This document shows positions 19,144 through 27,165 of a DNA stretch of 64,000 nucleotides, piece after piece. Each line of letters begins with the position of its first letter. The first letter of the stretch is position 1. The notes beneath the pieces are model-generated. The model was not told where the DNA came from, made no database searches, and saw only the letters and a list, made by a program, of their open reading frames with translations. Made by a program: the position numbers and the translations under genes. This DNA is from Salinihabitans flavidus (lineage in GTDB: Bacteria > Pseudomonadota > Alphaproteobacteria > Rhodobacterales > Rhodobacteraceae). The DNA lies in the NCBI RefSeq assembly GCF_900110425.1, contig NZ_FODS01000001.1, positions 124,001 to 188,000 on the forward strand, written 5' to 3'.

Positions 19144-20118
19144 CTACCCGCTCCCGATCAGGACACCGGCGGCAAAGACCAGCGCGCCGCCCAGCACGAC
19201 CTGAAACGCGGCGCGGAAGAACGGCGTTTCCATGAAACGGTTCTGAATCCAGGCGATCGCCCAAAGCTCGATGAAAACGACGACCACCGCGATGCTCGTG
19301 GCGGTCCAGAAATCCGGGATGAGATAGGGCAGCGCATGACCCAGCCCGCCGAGTGTCGTCATCACCCCCGACGCCACCCCGCGCTTGATCGGCGATCCGC
19401 GCCCCGAAAGCGCCCCGTCATCGGAGGCCGCCTCAGTAAAGCCCATGGAAATGCCAGCCCCCACCGACGCCGCCAAACCGACAAGGAAGGTCGTCCAGGT
19501 GTCCTGCGTGGCAAAGGCCGTGGCAAAGATCGGCGCCAGCGTACTGACCGACCCGTCCATCAACCCGGCAAGGCCCGGCTGCACCCATGTCAGGATGAAC
19601 CGCCGCCGTGCTGTGAAATCCTCACTCTCGCGCGTATCAGGGTCGAGATGTTCCTGTGCCAGCGCATGTGCGGTGTCCTGATGCCCGGCCTCCGCCGCCG
19701 CCAGATCGCCCAACAGCCTGCGCGTCGCGGCATCGCGCGTGCGCTCCGCCGCCGCGCGATAGAACCGCTCGGCGCTGCGCTCCATGTCCGCGGCCTCCTC
19801 GCGCATCCGCTCCACGCCAAGGGTCTGCATCACCCAGACCGGCCGCCGCGTGTAGGCGCCGGCCACATGCTCGCGCCGGATCAGCGGAATGGTCTTGCCG
19901 AATCTTTCCACATGCAGGTCTATGAGACTTTGGCGATGCTCATCCTCTTCGGCGGCCATTCCCTCGAAAACCTTGGCGGTGCCGGGGTATTCCTCGCGCA
20001 ACAGATCGGCATAGTTGCGAAAGATTCGGGCGTCGTCCTCTTCGTTGGAAATGGCCAGCGCGATCAGTTCCTGCTCCGTCAGATCGCTGAACCGCCGCTG
20101 CTGAGAGAATAGGCGCAT
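19144..20118 (-). CDS. mbfA: Membrane-bound ferritin-like iron exporter MbfA
   Basis: A fusion of an N-terminal erythrin-type ferritin-like domain (first ~165 residues, with paired Glu/His motifs EEDDARIFRNYADLL, EEDEHRQSLIDLH and AGHQDTAHALA) and a C-terminal VIT1/CCC1-like membrane domain with about five segments (GLAGLMDGSVSTLAPIFATAF onward). In rhizobia MbfA exports iron from the cytoplasm and protects against iron and peroxide stress under Irr control. ATG 20118 is preferred because AAGGGTAAG forms a ribosome-binding site before it and the upstream ATG at 20133 overlaps the iron box at 20132-20148. The gene diverges from a TetR regulator. Confidence 0.93.
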   Translation of the reverse strand: MRLFSQQRRFSDLTEQELIALAISNEEDDARIFRNYADLLREEYPGTAKVFEGMAAEEDEHRQSLIDLHVERFGKTIPLIRREHVAGAYTRRPVWVMQTLGVERMREEAADMERSAERFYRAAAERTRDAATRRLLGDLAAAEAGHQDTAHALAQEHLDPDTRESEDFTARRRFILTWVQPGLAGLMDGSVSTLAPIFATAFATQDTWTTFLVGLAASVGAGISMGFTEAASDDGALSGRGSPIKRGVASGVMTTLGGLGHALPYLIPDFWTATSIAVVVVFIELWAIAWIQNRFMETPFFRAAFQVVLGGALVFAAGVLIGSG

Positions 20119-20131
20119 GGACTTACCCTTC

Positions 20132-20148
20132 ATTAGAACGATTCTAAT
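20132..20148. promoter_or_regulatory. Irr iron-control element (ICE-like box)
   Basis: ATTAGAA-CGA-TTCTAAT is a perfect 7-bp inverted repeat with a 3-bp spacer. It matches the known ICE motif bound by Irr in alphaproteobacteria and lies 14 bp upstream of the mbfA start, as in rhizobial mbfA genes. Confidence 0.85.
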
Positions 20149-20193
20149 TTATCGTCGCGTTGTCGCGCCTGCAAGCCCGCCTGTGCCTTGCCG

Positions 20194-20212
20194 AAACTGA
20201 ACCAATCAGTTT
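20194..20212. promoter_or_regulatory. Inverted-repeat operator in the TetR promoter
   Basis: AAACTGA-ACCAA-TCAGTTT has perfect 7-bp arms. It fills the spacer between a TTGCCG -35-like (20188-20193) and a TATATT -10-like hexamer (20212-20217) ahead of the TetR gene at 20244, a classic autorepression arrangement. Confidence 0.75.
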
Positions 20213-20243
20213 ATATTCAGAGATTGAAAGGTTCCATGACTCG

Positions 20244-20861
20244 ATGAAAACACAGGCCCCCGCGATCCACAAAGGACGCAAATACCAACAGGTTCTGGAC
20301 GGCGCCCGGCAGATCTTCATGCGCGACGGCTTTGAAGGAGCGAGTGTCGATGACATCGCCCGCACCGCCGGGGTCTCCAAGGCCACGCTCTACAAGTATT
20401 TTTCCGACAAGCGTGTGCTTTTCATGGAGATGGCGCGCATCGAATGTGGCCAGCAGGCCCAGTCCCTTGTCGACGAGGTTGATTTCGACGCCCCGGTGGG
20501 CCGTGTGCTCGAACAGATCGGGCGCGGCTTCCTGCGCATCGTTCTGTCGGACTTTGGCAAGCGAATCTTTCGGATATGCGTTGCGGAATCCGACCGTTTC
20601 CCGGAACTCGGTCGCCGCTTTTACGAAAGCGGCCCCGGAGCGATGCGCGCGGGGATGATCGGGTTTCTGACCTGTGCGATCCAGCGTGGGCAATTGCAAA
20701 TCGACGACCTGGAGCTTGCCGCCGATCAGTTTCCCGAGCTTTGCCGCGCCGATCTCTTTCCGCGTCTGGTCTTCGGGCTCAGCGATGAATTCACAGAGGC
20801 GGAAATCGACCGCGTGGTGAAGGGCGCGGTGCAAACCTTCCTCGCCCGCTACGCAGCCTGA
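20244..20861 (+). CDS. TetR/AcrR family regulator
   Basis: A 205-residue repressor. The N-terminal DNA-binding domain reads RKYQQVLDGARQIFMRDGFEGASVDDIARTAGVSKATLYKYFSDK, with the helix-turn-helix at about residues 35-55. The C-terminal half (from about residue 80) has an AefR-like ligand-binding layout with VLEQIGRGFLRIVLSD and FPELGRRFYESGPG. ATG 20244 is placed right after the promoter and operator. It diverges from mbfA, sharing a 125-bp intergenic region that also holds the iron box, so it could regulate mbfA as well as itself. The ligand is unknown. Confidence 0.9.
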   Translation: MKTQAPAIHKGRKYQQVLDGARQIFMRDGFEGASVDDIARTAGVSKATLYKYFSDKRVLFMEMARIECGQQAQSLVDEVDFDAPVGRVLEQIGRGFLRIVLSDFGKRIFRICVAESDRFPELGRRFYESGPGAMRAGMIGFLTCAIQRGQLQIDDLELAADQFPELCRADLFPRLVFGLSDEFTEAEIDRVVKGAVQTFLARYAA

Positions 20862-20865
20862 TGCC

Positions 20866-21573
20866 CTAAAGCGCCCGCGCCTTGAGAACGCCATCCACTG
20901 TCTTGATCTCGAATTTTCCGCTCTTGCGGATCAGGGTGCTGAGGTTCGGGCAGCCATAGGTGCGCGTGTCGAAATCGGGGTTGGCGGTGGTGATGAACTG
21001 ACCCAGCGGGCCAAGCGAATACCATTCCGCCTCCTGATCTATGGCCCGCATCGCCATCGTGATGAGCGGCACGGCCTTGGAAGGTGAGATTTTCTTGACC
21101 TCCGCGCCGGGCTTTTCCACCGCTTCTTCGCCGACAAGGTTTTCGACAAAGATGAACCGCTTGCACGCTTTGCGAAACGCCTCCGGCGTCTTGCGCTCCC
21201 CGATTCCGTAAACCTCAAGCCCCTGTTCGCGGATGCGGCTGGCCAGCCGTGTGAAATCGCTGTCGGACGACACCAGAACGAAGCCGTCGAACCGGCCGGA
21301 ATGCAGAATATCCATCGCGTCGATCACCAGCGCGATGTCGCTGGCATTCTTTCCGATGGTGTTGGCAAATTGCTGATGCGGCACGAGGGCGAGAGAGGCA
21401 AGCCGATCCTTGGACCAACCCTGCGTGGTGCCGCCCGAGAAATCGCCGTAGATGCGACGGATGCTGGCCTCGCCCAGAGACGCGATCTCCTCGAATATCG
21501 CCTCGGCGTGGCGCGCGGGTACATTGTCGGCATCAATCAGGACGGCCAGCAGGGGGGTGGTGCCTTCGGGCAA
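20866..21573 (-). CDS. NYN domain protein with OST-HTH/LOTUS-like C-terminus
   Basis: A 235-residue protein of the LabA/DUF88 group. The N-terminal NYN (PIN-like) ribonuclease domain shows LLAVLIDADNVPARHAEAIFEEI, then SDIALVIDAMDILHSGRFDGFVLVSSDSDFTRLASRIRE, with three to four conserved Asp residues that would hold a metal ion. Residues 165-235 (SKAVPLITMAMRA to YGCPNLSTLIRKSGKFEIK) form a LOTUS/OST-HTH winged-helix RNA-binding domain. RNA cleavage or RNA binding is inferred from the families. It is convergent with the TetR gene, 4 bp apart. Confidence 0.88.
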   Translation of the reverse strand: MPEGTTPLLAVLIDADNVPARHAEAIFEEIASLGEASIRRIYGDFSGGTTQGWSKDRLASLALVPHQQFANTIGKNASDIALVIDAMDILHSGRFDGFVLVSSDSDFTRLASRIREQGLEVYGIGERKTPEAFRKACKRFIFVENLVGEEAVEKPGAEVKKISPSKAVPLITMAMRAIDQEAEWYSLGPLGQFITTANPDFDTRTYGCPNLSTLIRKSGKFEIKTVDGVLKARAL

Positions 21574-21893
21574 TTCGCTCTCCAGTTCAGACTTGGCTCA
21601 AACGTGTTGGCGCAGCGGATCGAATGTCGCAGATCCGTATCCTGATCTCAATACTGCACGACGGCGCAGGCGCCCGTATCTGTTCTGATGTCGGAAAGAA
21701 AAGGCCCCCGACGACGCGGACTGGGTGGGGGCAATTAAGCCGCGCCGCCGGGGGTAGCGTATATTCCGCTATGAGTTGGACACTGCCTGTGCCCGGCGGC
21801 GATTCCTGGGAACCGCCGTGGCCGTTTGAGGATAAAATTGCGACCTTTCCGGGGCAGGGTTGATTTCCCGATGAAATCAGACAACTCTGGGGT
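21574..21893. other. 320-bp intergenic region with a possible 30-codon open frame
   Basis: No recognised gene. At 21771-21863 on the plus strand an ATG begins a 30-codon frame (MSWTLPVPGGDSWEPPWPF and so on) preceded by TATATT and a G-rich stretch. A GCCCCC...GGGGGC pair lies near 21702-21731. Both are weak evidence; the region might hold a leader peptide or a small RNA for the following DUF2794 gene. Confidence 0.35.
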
Positions 21894-21899
21894 ATGAAC

Positions 21900-22229
21900 A
21901 TGCCCACGCCCTTTCCCCGCGAAGTGCCGGCCCAGGTCGCCTTTCACCGGAGCGAGCTTGGCATCATACTGTCGCTCTACGGACGAATGGTCGCAGCGGG
22001 CGAATGGCGCGACTACGGCATTTCCCATCTGCGCGATGTCGCCGTTTTCTCGGTCTTCCGGCGAACCGCCGAACACCCCCTCTACCGGATTGAAAAGCGC
22101 CCCGCCCTGCGCAACCGTCAGGGGCTCTATGCGGTGATCGGCATGGACGGGCAGGTGCTCAAACGCGGGCACGACCTGAAGGCGGTGCTTCGTGTTCTCG
22201 AACGCAAGCTGATCCGCCCGGTGGACTGA
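21900..22229 (+). CDS. DUF2794 domain-containing protein
   Basis: A roughly 109-residue protein fitting DUF2794, a small alphaproteobacterial family of unknown function: VAFHRSELGIILSLYGRMVAAGEWRDYGISHLRD, then AVFSVFRRTAEHPLYRIEKRPALRNRQGLYAVIGMDGQVLKRGHDL, which covers almost the whole length. ATG 21900 has a GGGG stretch at suitable spacing; the in-frame ATG at 21894, six bases upstream, is the alternative. It is convergent with the NlpC/P60 gene, 12 bp away. No mechanism can be offered. Confidence 0.85.
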   Translation: MPTPFPREVPAQVAFHRSELGIILSLYGRMVAAGEWRDYGISHLRDVAVFSVFRRTAEHPLYRIEKRPALRNRQGLYAVIGMDGQVLKRGHDLKAVLRVLERKLIRPVD

Positions 22230-22241
22230 AGCGCGCGGCGC

Positions 22242-23087
22242 TCATCCCTCTGTCTGCGCCCCGCCCTCCGGACGCAGACGGCTGGTGACCGGTCCGTCGC
22301 CCTGGCTCGCAATTCGCGCGATGGCTTCCCCGACCCCTTCATGCGCGACCGCCATATGATGGGCGTTGGCGTGGATGAGCCGATCCTCCCCCGTCACGAT
22401 GGCCACATGTCCCTTCCAGAACAGAAGATCGTTGCGCCGCAGATCCGTGCCCGCGTCCAGCGCCGCGCCCGGCATCGTCGCCTGCATGTCGCTATCACCG
22501 GGACAGGGCAGCCCGCAGGCCAGCCATGCCGCCTGCACCAGCCCCGAACAATCAAGGCCAAGACGGCTGTTCCCGCCCCAGAGGTAGGGTGTGCCAAGAA
22601 ACTGTTCGGCAATCGCCGCAGGCTCCGGCGCCCGCTGGCTGGTGGACCTGAGATGCCACATCGGCACATATCCCTGAGAGGTGGCGGCAAAGGCGCCCTC
22701 GATCGCCGACACCCGCACCAAAGAGCCAAGCGACAAGGACATCAGATCTCGCGCCTTGATATCCGGCGAATCATAGAGATGAGTGGCGGTCGCGCTGACC
22801 CAATGGGTCGGAATCTCCGGCTCCGCCAGAGCCGAATGCTGCACATAGCCGACATATCCGTCACGCCGCGCCTGCACAAAGGCCCAGCCCGCGCGGCTTT
22901 CGTAGACATCGACCGTGTCACCGAACAGAAGCTGGCGGGCCCTGCGTCCCTCGGGTGCGTCGAGAAGATCCAGAACCGGCCATGTCACCTGTTCATGCGT
23001 GCCCTCCACGAACGTGACATCCTCCACTCGCCCGCGCAGCGCCTCGGCGGCCACGCGGTCGTTCATCGGGGTCAGTCTCGGATCCAT
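22242..23087 (-). CDS. NlpC/P60 family cell-wall hydrolase with SH3 domains
   Basis: A 281-residue protein with two SH3-like segments (about residues 20-150, including QLLFGDTVDVYESRAGWAFVQARRDGYVGYV) and a C-terminal NlpC/P60 cysteine peptidase domain. The catalytic Cys is in SRLGLDCSGLVQAAW, the His in WKGHVAIVTG and the third polar residue in RLIHANAHH. Members cut D-glutamyl-diaminopimelate bonds in peptidoglycan. No signal peptide is visible, so it may act on recycled muropeptides in the cytoplasm. ATG at 23087 overlaps the M17 peptidase stop (TGATG), indicating coupling. Confidence 0.9.
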   Translation of the reverse strand: MDPRLTPMNDRVAAEALRGRVEDVTFVEGTHEQVTWPVLDLLDAPEGRRARQLLFGDTVDVYESRAGWAFVQARRDGYVGYVQHSALAEPEIPTHWVSATATHLYDSPDIKARDLMSLSLGSLVRVSAIEGAFAATSQGYVPMWHLRSTSQRAPEPAAIAEQFLGTPYLWGGNSRLGLDCSGLVQAAWLACGLPCPGDSDMQATMPGAALDAGTDLRRNDLLFWKGHVAIVTGEDRLIHANAHHMAVAHEGVGEAIARIASQGDGPVTSRLRPEGGAQTEG

Positions 23088-24463
23088 CACGCCCCCAGCA
23101 ATTTCGGCAGTGCCTCAAGCAAGGCCCGCGCGCCCATGCCCACGCCCCCCTTTGGCCGGGCCGGGGCCGGCTCTGGCTGCCAGCCGAAGATGTCAAAGTG
23201 AATGTATCGCGCCCCCGCCGTGAAGCGCCGCAGGAAAAGCGCCGCCGTGATCGACCCAGCAAAACCCCCGCTGGGCGCATTGTCGAGATCGGCGATCCCC
23301 GGCTCCAGCATCTTTTCATAGGGCTCCCAGAACGGCATCCGCCAGACCGGATCCGATACCGCGCTCGCGGCCTCGCCAAGGGCCTGCGCCACGCCATCGT
23401 CATCGGTGTAGAACGGCGCGAGGTCCGGCCCCACCGCCACGCGCGCCGCGCCTGTCAGCGTCGCCATGGAAATCACCAGATCGGATGGCTCCTCCGTCGC
23501 GAGCGAAAGCGCATCGGCCAGCACCAGCCGCCCCTCCGCATCGGTATTGTTGATCTCCACCGTCAGACCCTTGCGCGAGGTGAGGATGTCACCGGGACGA
23601 AAGGCGTTGCCCGCGACCGAGTTTTCGACCGCCGGGATCAGAACACGCAACCGGACCCGCAGGCCAAGCCCCATGATCATACGCGCCAGTCCCAGCACCG
23701 TCGCCGCGCCGCCCATATCCTTTTTCATCAGCCCCATGGACGAGCCGGGCTTGAGATTGAGACCGCCGGTATCGAAACACACGCCCTTGCCCACAAGCGT
23801 CAGCGTCGGCCCCGCATCGCCCCAGCGCAAGTCGATGAGACGCGGCGCCTCGGTCGCGGCGCGGCCCACCGCGTGAATCATCGGGAAATTCCGCTCCAGC
23901 AGATCGTCGCCCGTGGTCACAGTGATCTGCGCGCCGAACGCCTCTGCCAGATCCCGGCAGGCGTCCTCAAGAGCATCCGGCCCGAGGTCCGAGGCAGGCG
24001 TGTTGATCAGATCACGGGTCAGCGCCTCCGCCGCGGCTATGGTCTCCACCTTGCGGGCATCGACACCCTCGGGGCAGACGAGTTGCGCCGCCGCCCCGGT
24101 CTGCGTGCGGTATCGGTCAAAGGCATAGGCCGCCAGAAGCCAGCCCAGGCATTCGGTCTCCGGATCCCCGGCCGGCAGCCCCCCCTCGATCCGGTAGCTA
24201 CCCGCAGGCAGGGCCCGTGCCGCCGCCGCGAGCGCGAACCGTCCCCGTGCCCTCGATCCCGTATCGCCGAACCCCGCCAGCGCCATGCGCGGGCGTCCGT
24301 CGGCATCGGGCACGACAAGAACGCGTCCGATCTCGGCGGTAAAGCCGGCGCTCTCGATCCAGGTGCGGACGGCCGGCTCCTGCCCCTTGCACCAATCCTC
24401 CAGATCGGATTTGTCGATCACATGAAGCGGAATGGCGTCGATCTCTGACGTCGCGAATTTCAC
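23087..24463 (-). CDS. Leucyl aminopeptidase family protein (M17)
   Basis: A 458-residue metallopeptidase of family M17. The dizinc centre residues are visible: VGKGVCFDTGGLNLKPGSSMGLMKKDMGGA (Lys, Asp, and catalytic Lys), and the family signature NTDAEGRLVLADAL. The N-terminal ~150 residues are the divergent, non-catalytic domain. It removes N-terminal residues from peptides in the cytoplasm. Translationally coupled to the downstream NlpC/P60 hydrolase, which suggests joint processing of peptides, perhaps released from the cell wall (inference). The upstream hypothetical gene is 70 bp away on the same strand. Confidence 0.93.
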   Translation of the reverse strand: MKFATSEIDAIPLHVIDKSDLEDWCKGQEPAVRTWIESAGFTAEIGRVLVVPDADGRPRMALAGFGDTGSRARGRFALAAAARALPAGSYRIEGGLPAGDPETECLGWLLAAYAFDRYRTQTGAAAQLVCPEGVDARKVETIAAAEALTRDLINTPASDLGPDALEDACRDLAEAFGAQITVTTGDDLLERNFPMIHAVGRAATEAPRLIDLRWGDAGPTLTLVGKGVCFDTGGLNLKPGSSMGLMKKDMGGAATVLGLARMIMGLGLRVRLRVLIPAVENSVAGNAFRPGDILTSRKGLTVEINNTDAEGRLVLADALSLATEEPSDLVISMATLTGAARVAVGPDLAPFYTDDDGVAQALGEAASAVSDPVWRMPFWEPYEKMLEPGIADLDNAPSGGFAGSITAALFLRRFTAGARYIHFDIFGWQPEPAPARPKGGVGMGARALLEALPKLLGA

Positions 24464-24533
24464 GGGTCTGTCCTTTCGGCGTAGGGGTTTGTGGCCCTCA
24501 CCCTAGCCTCTGCGCCCTGCGCTTCAACCCGGA

Positions 24534-24914
24534 TCAGACGGTCATGTCCTGCAATTCCCATATTTCGGAAATCGATCGCTCCCCGATCCGCATGAGCCGC
24601 GTCACCGTCGCCGCCAGCGCAACGCCATCCGCCCCGTCGAGACAGCGTGTCACGTCGCGCGCCACCTGTGCCACGGTCAGCATCCCCACCTGCTCGGCGA
24701 TTGCCGCCATGGACCGCGCACATTTGGGCATCTCGGTCAATGCGCCCTCTCGGTAAAGCCGTTCCGCATGGGTCAATCGCAGAGCCAGCTCTTCCATCGC
24801 GCGCATCACCACATCCTCGGCCCCGGACGAGCCAAGCCGCCGATGCAATTCGGCCAGTTGCTCGCAATCCACGGCCACGGTCTCATTCACATATAGAACA
24901 TCCACCTTCTCCAC
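24534..24914 (-). CDS. Conserved hypothetical helical protein
   Basis: About 126 residues, predicted all-helical, with no membrane segment. Visible blocks: VDVLYVNETVAVDCEQLAELHRRLG, ELALRLTHAERLYREGAL, KCARSMAAIAEQVGMLTVAQVARDVTRCLDG and IGERSISEIWELQD. The pattern of four amphipathic helices resembles a histidine-phosphotransfer (Hpt)-like bundle but I see no convincing phosphorylatable His motif. GTG 24914 is chosen for its GAGGGTGAG ribosome-binding site; GTG 24956 is the longer alternative. It sits back to back with the carbonic anhydrase gene. I do not recognise a named family. Confidence 0.65.
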   Translation of the reverse strand: MEKVDVLYVNETVAVDCEQLAELHRRLGSSGAEDVVMRAMEELALRLTHAERLYREGALTEMPKCARSMAAIAEQVGMLTVAQVARDVTRCLDGADGVALAATVTRLMRIGERSISEIWELQDMTV

Positions 24915-25063
24915 GCTCTCACCCTCATATTTCCCTCGCCCCCACGGCCCGGACACCCTGTGCTCAGCAGAGTTCCCAAAAGATTGAAGCGCGCCGAATT
25001 TATCACTCGAAAGCTCTGCAATTTGTGTCTATCTACTGGCAACACGGCGATACGGGAGATGAC

Positions 25064-25714
25064 ATGGAACACGCGAAGCCTCTGCCATCCTATCTTGTTC
25101 AACGATTTCACGGCTGGCAAAAGACCACCTATACCGACAATCAAAGCTGGTATCGCCGCCTTGCCGACGAAGGGCAACATCCCCGCGCGATGGTCATTTC
25201 ATGCTGCGACAGCCGCGTGCATGTCACCTCGATTTTCGGCGCCGATCAGGGTGAATTCTTCATCCATCGCAATATCGCCAACCTCGTCCCCCCCTATGAG
25301 CCGGGCGGGGACTACCACGGCACCAGCGCTGCGGTTGAATTCGCTGTCGGCGCGCTCAAGGTCGCGCATCTCATCATCATGGGACATTCGAATTGCGGCG
25401 GGGTCAAAGGGTGCATCGACATGTGCTCGGGCAACGCGCCGGAACTTTCCGACGGGACAAGCTTTGTCGGCAAGTGGATGGAACTGCTGCGCCCCGGATA
25501 CGACCGGGTCAAGGACACGGCCGACCCCGCCACACTTCAGCGCACCCTGGAAAAGGAGGCCGTGGTCACCTCTCTGACCAACCTGATGACCTTCCCCTTC
25601 GTGCGCGACGCGGTCGAAAGCGGTCGCCTTTCGCTGCACGGTCTGTGGCACGAAATCGGCGACGGCGCTCTCGAATGTTACAATCCCGACCGCGGCACCT
25701 TTGAAACCGTCTAG
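25064..25714 (+). CDS. Beta-carbonic anhydrase
   Basis: Interconverts CO2 and bicarbonate. The 216-residue protein has the beta-class zinc ligands: Cys47 with the Asp49-Arg51 dyad (ISCCDSRVH) and His108/Cys111 (MGHSNCGG). The segment EFFIHRNIANLVPPYEPGGDYHGTSAAVEFAV is typical of the class. ATG 25064 follows GGGAG at good spacing; longer in-frame starts would read through the promoter region of the divergent hypothetical gene. It stands alone on the plus strand. Confidence 0.95.
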   Translation: MEHAKPLPSYLVQRFHGWQKTTYTDNQSWYRRLADEGQHPRAMVISCCDSRVHVTSIFGADQGEFFIHRNIANLVPPYEPGGDYHGTSAAVEFAVGALKVAHLIIMGHSNCGGVKGCIDMCSGNAPELSDGTSFVGKWMELLRPGYDRVKDTADPATLQRTLEKEAVVTSLTNLMTFPFVRDAVESGRLSLHGLWHEIGDGALECYNPDRGTFETV

Positions 25715-26082
25715 GCGGTCATGCGTCCGCCGGCTCCGGCATCGTCATTTCGCTGAACAGATTTTCCGGATCGCTCTGGCGCACGCTCAGAGCCCGAAGC
25801 CGTCCGCGCCGCGCTTTGAGGAGGAGTGATGTCGCAACGGAGTGCGATGTCTTGTCTTCGGGTGAGTTATGTTGTTTCCACATGGCAGCCTCTGCATTTG
25901 TCCGTTTCGGGGACGCGATGATTCAACCATCCGACCCAATTGTGGCAGGAATCGATCAACTTCGGCACAACATCGGGGCACCCTTCGCCCACTGCGGCGG
26001 ATTCCCGATAAATGACAACCACAAACACAACGGGCGGCGCCGTTGGCGCCGCCCGAAAGATGCAGGAAACCCCTGCTGGCAC
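25715..26082. other. 368-bp intergenic region between convergent genes
   Basis: No supported gene. It contains the strong asd terminator at 26032-26054. A minus-strand frame across 25867-26082 includes CRGCH, a possible haem-binding CxxCH, but it runs through that terminator and has no coherent start, so it is not annotated as a gene; a decayed cytochrome c remnant cannot be excluded. Confidence 0.5.
26032..26054 (-). terminator. Intrinsic terminator of asd
   Basis: GGGCGGCGCC (26032-26041) and GGCGCCGCCC (26045-26054) form a perfect 10-bp stem with a 3-nt loop. On the minus strand it is followed by a T-rich run (GTTGTGTTTGTGG). It lies 28 bp after the asd stop codon. Confidence 0.85.
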
Positions 26083-27105
26083 TCAGCCTTTCTTGAGAAC
26101 CTCGCGGCCCAGAAGCTCCGCGATTTGCACCGCGTTGAGCGCCGCGCCCTTGCGCAGGTTGTCGCTCACACACCAGATATTGAGGCCGTTCTCGATCGTC
26201 GTGTCCTGACGGATACGGCTGATGAAGGTGGCAAAATCGCCCACACATTCCACTGGCGTGACGTAGCCGCCGTCCTCGCGCTTGTCGATCACCATGAGGC
26301 CGGGGCTTTCGCGCAGGATGTCGCGCGCCTCTTCCTCATCCAGGAAATCCTCGAACTCGATATTGATCGCCTCGGAATGGCCCACGAACACCGGCACCCG
26401 CACACAGGTCGCCGTAAGCTTGATCGCCGGATCAATGATCTTCTTGGTTTCCGCGACCATCTTCCATTCTTCCTTGGTCGATCCGTCCTCAAGGAAAACA
26501 TCGATATGCGGGATCACATTGAACGCGATCTGCTTGGGATAGACCTTCGGCGGGCGCTCGTCCGTGGGGTTGTAGATGGCTTTCGTCTGATCCCAAAGCT
26601 CGTCGATCCCCTCCTTGCCCGATCCGGACACCGACTGATAGGTGCTCACCACCACGCGCTTGATCGTTGCTCGGTCATGCAGGGGCTTGAGCGCGACAAC
26701 CATCTGCGCGGTGGAGCAGTTGGGGTTGGCGATGATATTCTTCTTCGAATACCCATGCACCGCCTCCGGATTCACCTCCGGCACGATCAGCGGCACATCC
26801 GGGTCGTAGCGGTAGAGCGAGGAATTGTCGATCACAACGCAGCCGGCCTTGGCGGCCTTGGGCGCATAGATCTTCGTCGCGTCCGAGCCCACAGCGAAAA
26901 GCGCCATGTCCCATCCGGTAAAATCGAACGTATCGAGATCCTGAGTCTTGAGGGTTCTGTCCCCAAAGCTGACCTCGGTTCCGAGCGACCGGCGGCTTGC
27001 CAGAGCGGCAATTTCATCCACCGGGAACTGGCGTTCGGCCAGAATGTTCAGCATTTCGTGGCCCACATTGCCCGTGGCGCCTACGATGACGACGCGATAA
27101 CCCAT
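26083..27105 (-). CDS. asd: Aspartate-semialdehyde dehydrogenase
   Basis: Reduces aspartyl phosphate to aspartate semialdehyde, the branch point to lysine/diaminopimelate, threonine and methionine. The 340-residue enzyme has the NADP-binding VVIVGATGNVGHEMLNIL at its N-terminus, the active-site Cys in IIANPNCSTAQMVVALKPLHD near residue 130, and SVSGSGKEGIDEL after it; the catalytic His lies in RVPVFVGHSEAINIEF. ATG 27105 is fixed by the Rossmann start MGYRVVIVGATG. A strong terminator follows. It is preceded by a glycosyltransferase gene on the same strand with a 60-bp gap. Confidence 0.96.
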   Translation of the reverse strand: MGYRVVIVGATGNVGHEMLNILAERQFPVDEIAALASRRSLGTEVSFGDRTLKTQDLDTFDFTGWDMALFAVGSDATKIYAPKAAKAGCVVIDNSSLYRYDPDVPLIVPEVNPEAVHGYSKKNIIANPNCSTAQMVVALKPLHDRATIKRVVVSTYQSVSGSGKEGIDELWDQTKAIYNPTDERPPKVYPKQIAFNVIPHIDVFLEDGSTKEEWKMVAETKKIIDPAIKLTATCVRVPVFVGHSEAINIEFEDFLDEEEARDILRESPGLMVIDKREDGGYVTPVECVGDFATFISRIRQDTTIENGLNIWCVSDNLRKGAALNAVQIAELLGREVLKKG

Positions 27106-27165
27106 CTGTTTCTCCAAGTTGCCCAGTTGTGCAGCGCCGACCACATATAGGGAACCGGGCCAAAG

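Noticed and set aside
25867-26082. Minus-strand frame containing CRGCH, suggesting a small cytochrome c
   Set aside because: It runs through the asd terminator, has no coherent start or signal peptide, and the sequence around the motif has no cytochrome features. A decayed remnant cannot be ruled out.
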